From Megamerina dolium (taxonomy: Eukaryota; Arthropoda; Insecta; Diptera; Megamerinidae): 64,000 bases of DNA. The notes below the pieces were generated by a model. The model was not told the DNA's origin and did no database searches. It saw only the letters and a list, made by a program, of their open reading frames with translations. Every line of letters starts with the position of its first letter. Position 1 is the first letter of the stretch. The position numbers and the translations under genes were made by a program. Positions 63,477 to 64,000 of the stretch are shown one piece after another. The stretch lies in assembly GCA_963854835.1 (NCBI GenBank), contig OY978526.1:12045277-12109276 (forward strand), read 5' to 3'.

Positions 63477-64000
63477 CTGCTCCACTACGTCACAATATTT
63501 GTTTACAGTGATTTAAAATTAGATTTTTTCGGTCAAAAGTAGAATTATAGAATTTGAAAAATCATTTATAAAATTATATTTAGGAACGTTCTTGTCTTCT
63601 AAGACCTATATTCACATTTTCCGAGGATTATTGTCTCGGAACATTTTAACCCTGTAACTACCTTATTGCGAAACATCCACTAAAAGTCAACACTTGGGAG
63701 GAAGTCAAGGGTTAAAGTCTTCCACAAAAATATTCTCTAGAAAAATTCAAAAAGGGACACCAAAGACAAATATCTTGTATGGATTATAGGTAATATGTAA
63801 AAAATGAATTAAGAATATAAGTACATTTCCTTTCTGCTCCAATACGTCACACTTTTTTACAGTGGTTTAAAATTTGGCTTTTTCGGTTAAAAGTAAAATC
63901 ATAGAATTTGAAAAATCATTTGTAAAATTATATTTAGAAAAGTTCTTGTCTTCGGAAATCTATATTAGCATTTTCCAAGGATTATTTTCTCCCAACATCT
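63477..64000. repeat. Direct repeat, 357-bp period, running off the window
   Basis: ctgctcca.tacgtcaca begins at 63477 and again at 63834. The following 160 bp align well: ttaaaatt, ttttcggt.aaaagta, atagaatttgaaaaatcatt, gttcttgtcttc, gcattttcc or acattttcc, ggattatt. The second unit is cut by the window edge, so this may be the start of a longer array or an unrecognised transposon. Confidence 0.75.

Overview
This window is AT-rich, repeat-dense eukaryotic DNA. The transposon types suggest a higher fly (Diptera): DD41D rosa-type and DD34D mariner elements, a DINE-1/Helentron-like repeat with a (GTCY)n microsatellite, and a tRNA-derived SINE. A tephritid-like fly is possible, but the family cannot be fixed from this sequence. 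I found no convincing host exon, no canonical tRNA or rRNA gene and no CRISPR array. Every protein-like stretch I recognise is transposon-derived and broken. The window is best read as intergenic DNA or the inside of a very large intron.

Layout. 1-7.68 kb: unannotated AT-rich DNA with trinucleotide microsatellites. 7.68-8.51 kb: a 239-bp-period tandem repeat. 12.1-12.6 kb: a terminal-inverted-repeat MITE. 13.1-15.2 kb: several long trinucleotide arrays. 15.9-17.2 kb: a decayed rosa-like transposon. 21.1-24.3 kb: a second rosa-like transposon, split by a nested 1.9-kb DINE-like element. 26.2-47.9 kb: a 10,813-bp segment present twice in direct tandem, nearly base-for-base identical. Each unit holds a dead mariner, a tRNA-like SINE head, a DINE-like element, a TTAA-flanked MITE and a long hairpin. 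50.9-51.3 kb: a rearranged SINE. 53.7-54.6 kb: a third, internally deleted DD41D element. 55.5-57.1 kb: another DINE-like copy. 57.6-59.0 kb: a 5'-truncated LINE with a 15-bp target-site duplication. 61.0-61.3 kb: a clean SINE insertion. 63.5-64.0 kb: a 357-bp-period direct repeat running off the edge.

The main result is the mechanism of the 10.8-kb duplication. SINE copies lie at its left edge, junction and right edge. The left copy (26057-26420) has matching 13-bp target-site duplications, and the right copy (47686-48047) has matching 11-bp ones. The middle copy (36873-37233) carries the left flank of the right copy and the right flank of the left copy, and its sequence switches from one type to the other within a 53-bp interval (37057-37109). 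That is the expected product of unequal recombination between two SINEs. An assembly loop through the same repeat is the main alternative. Only one substitution between the units was noticed by eye.
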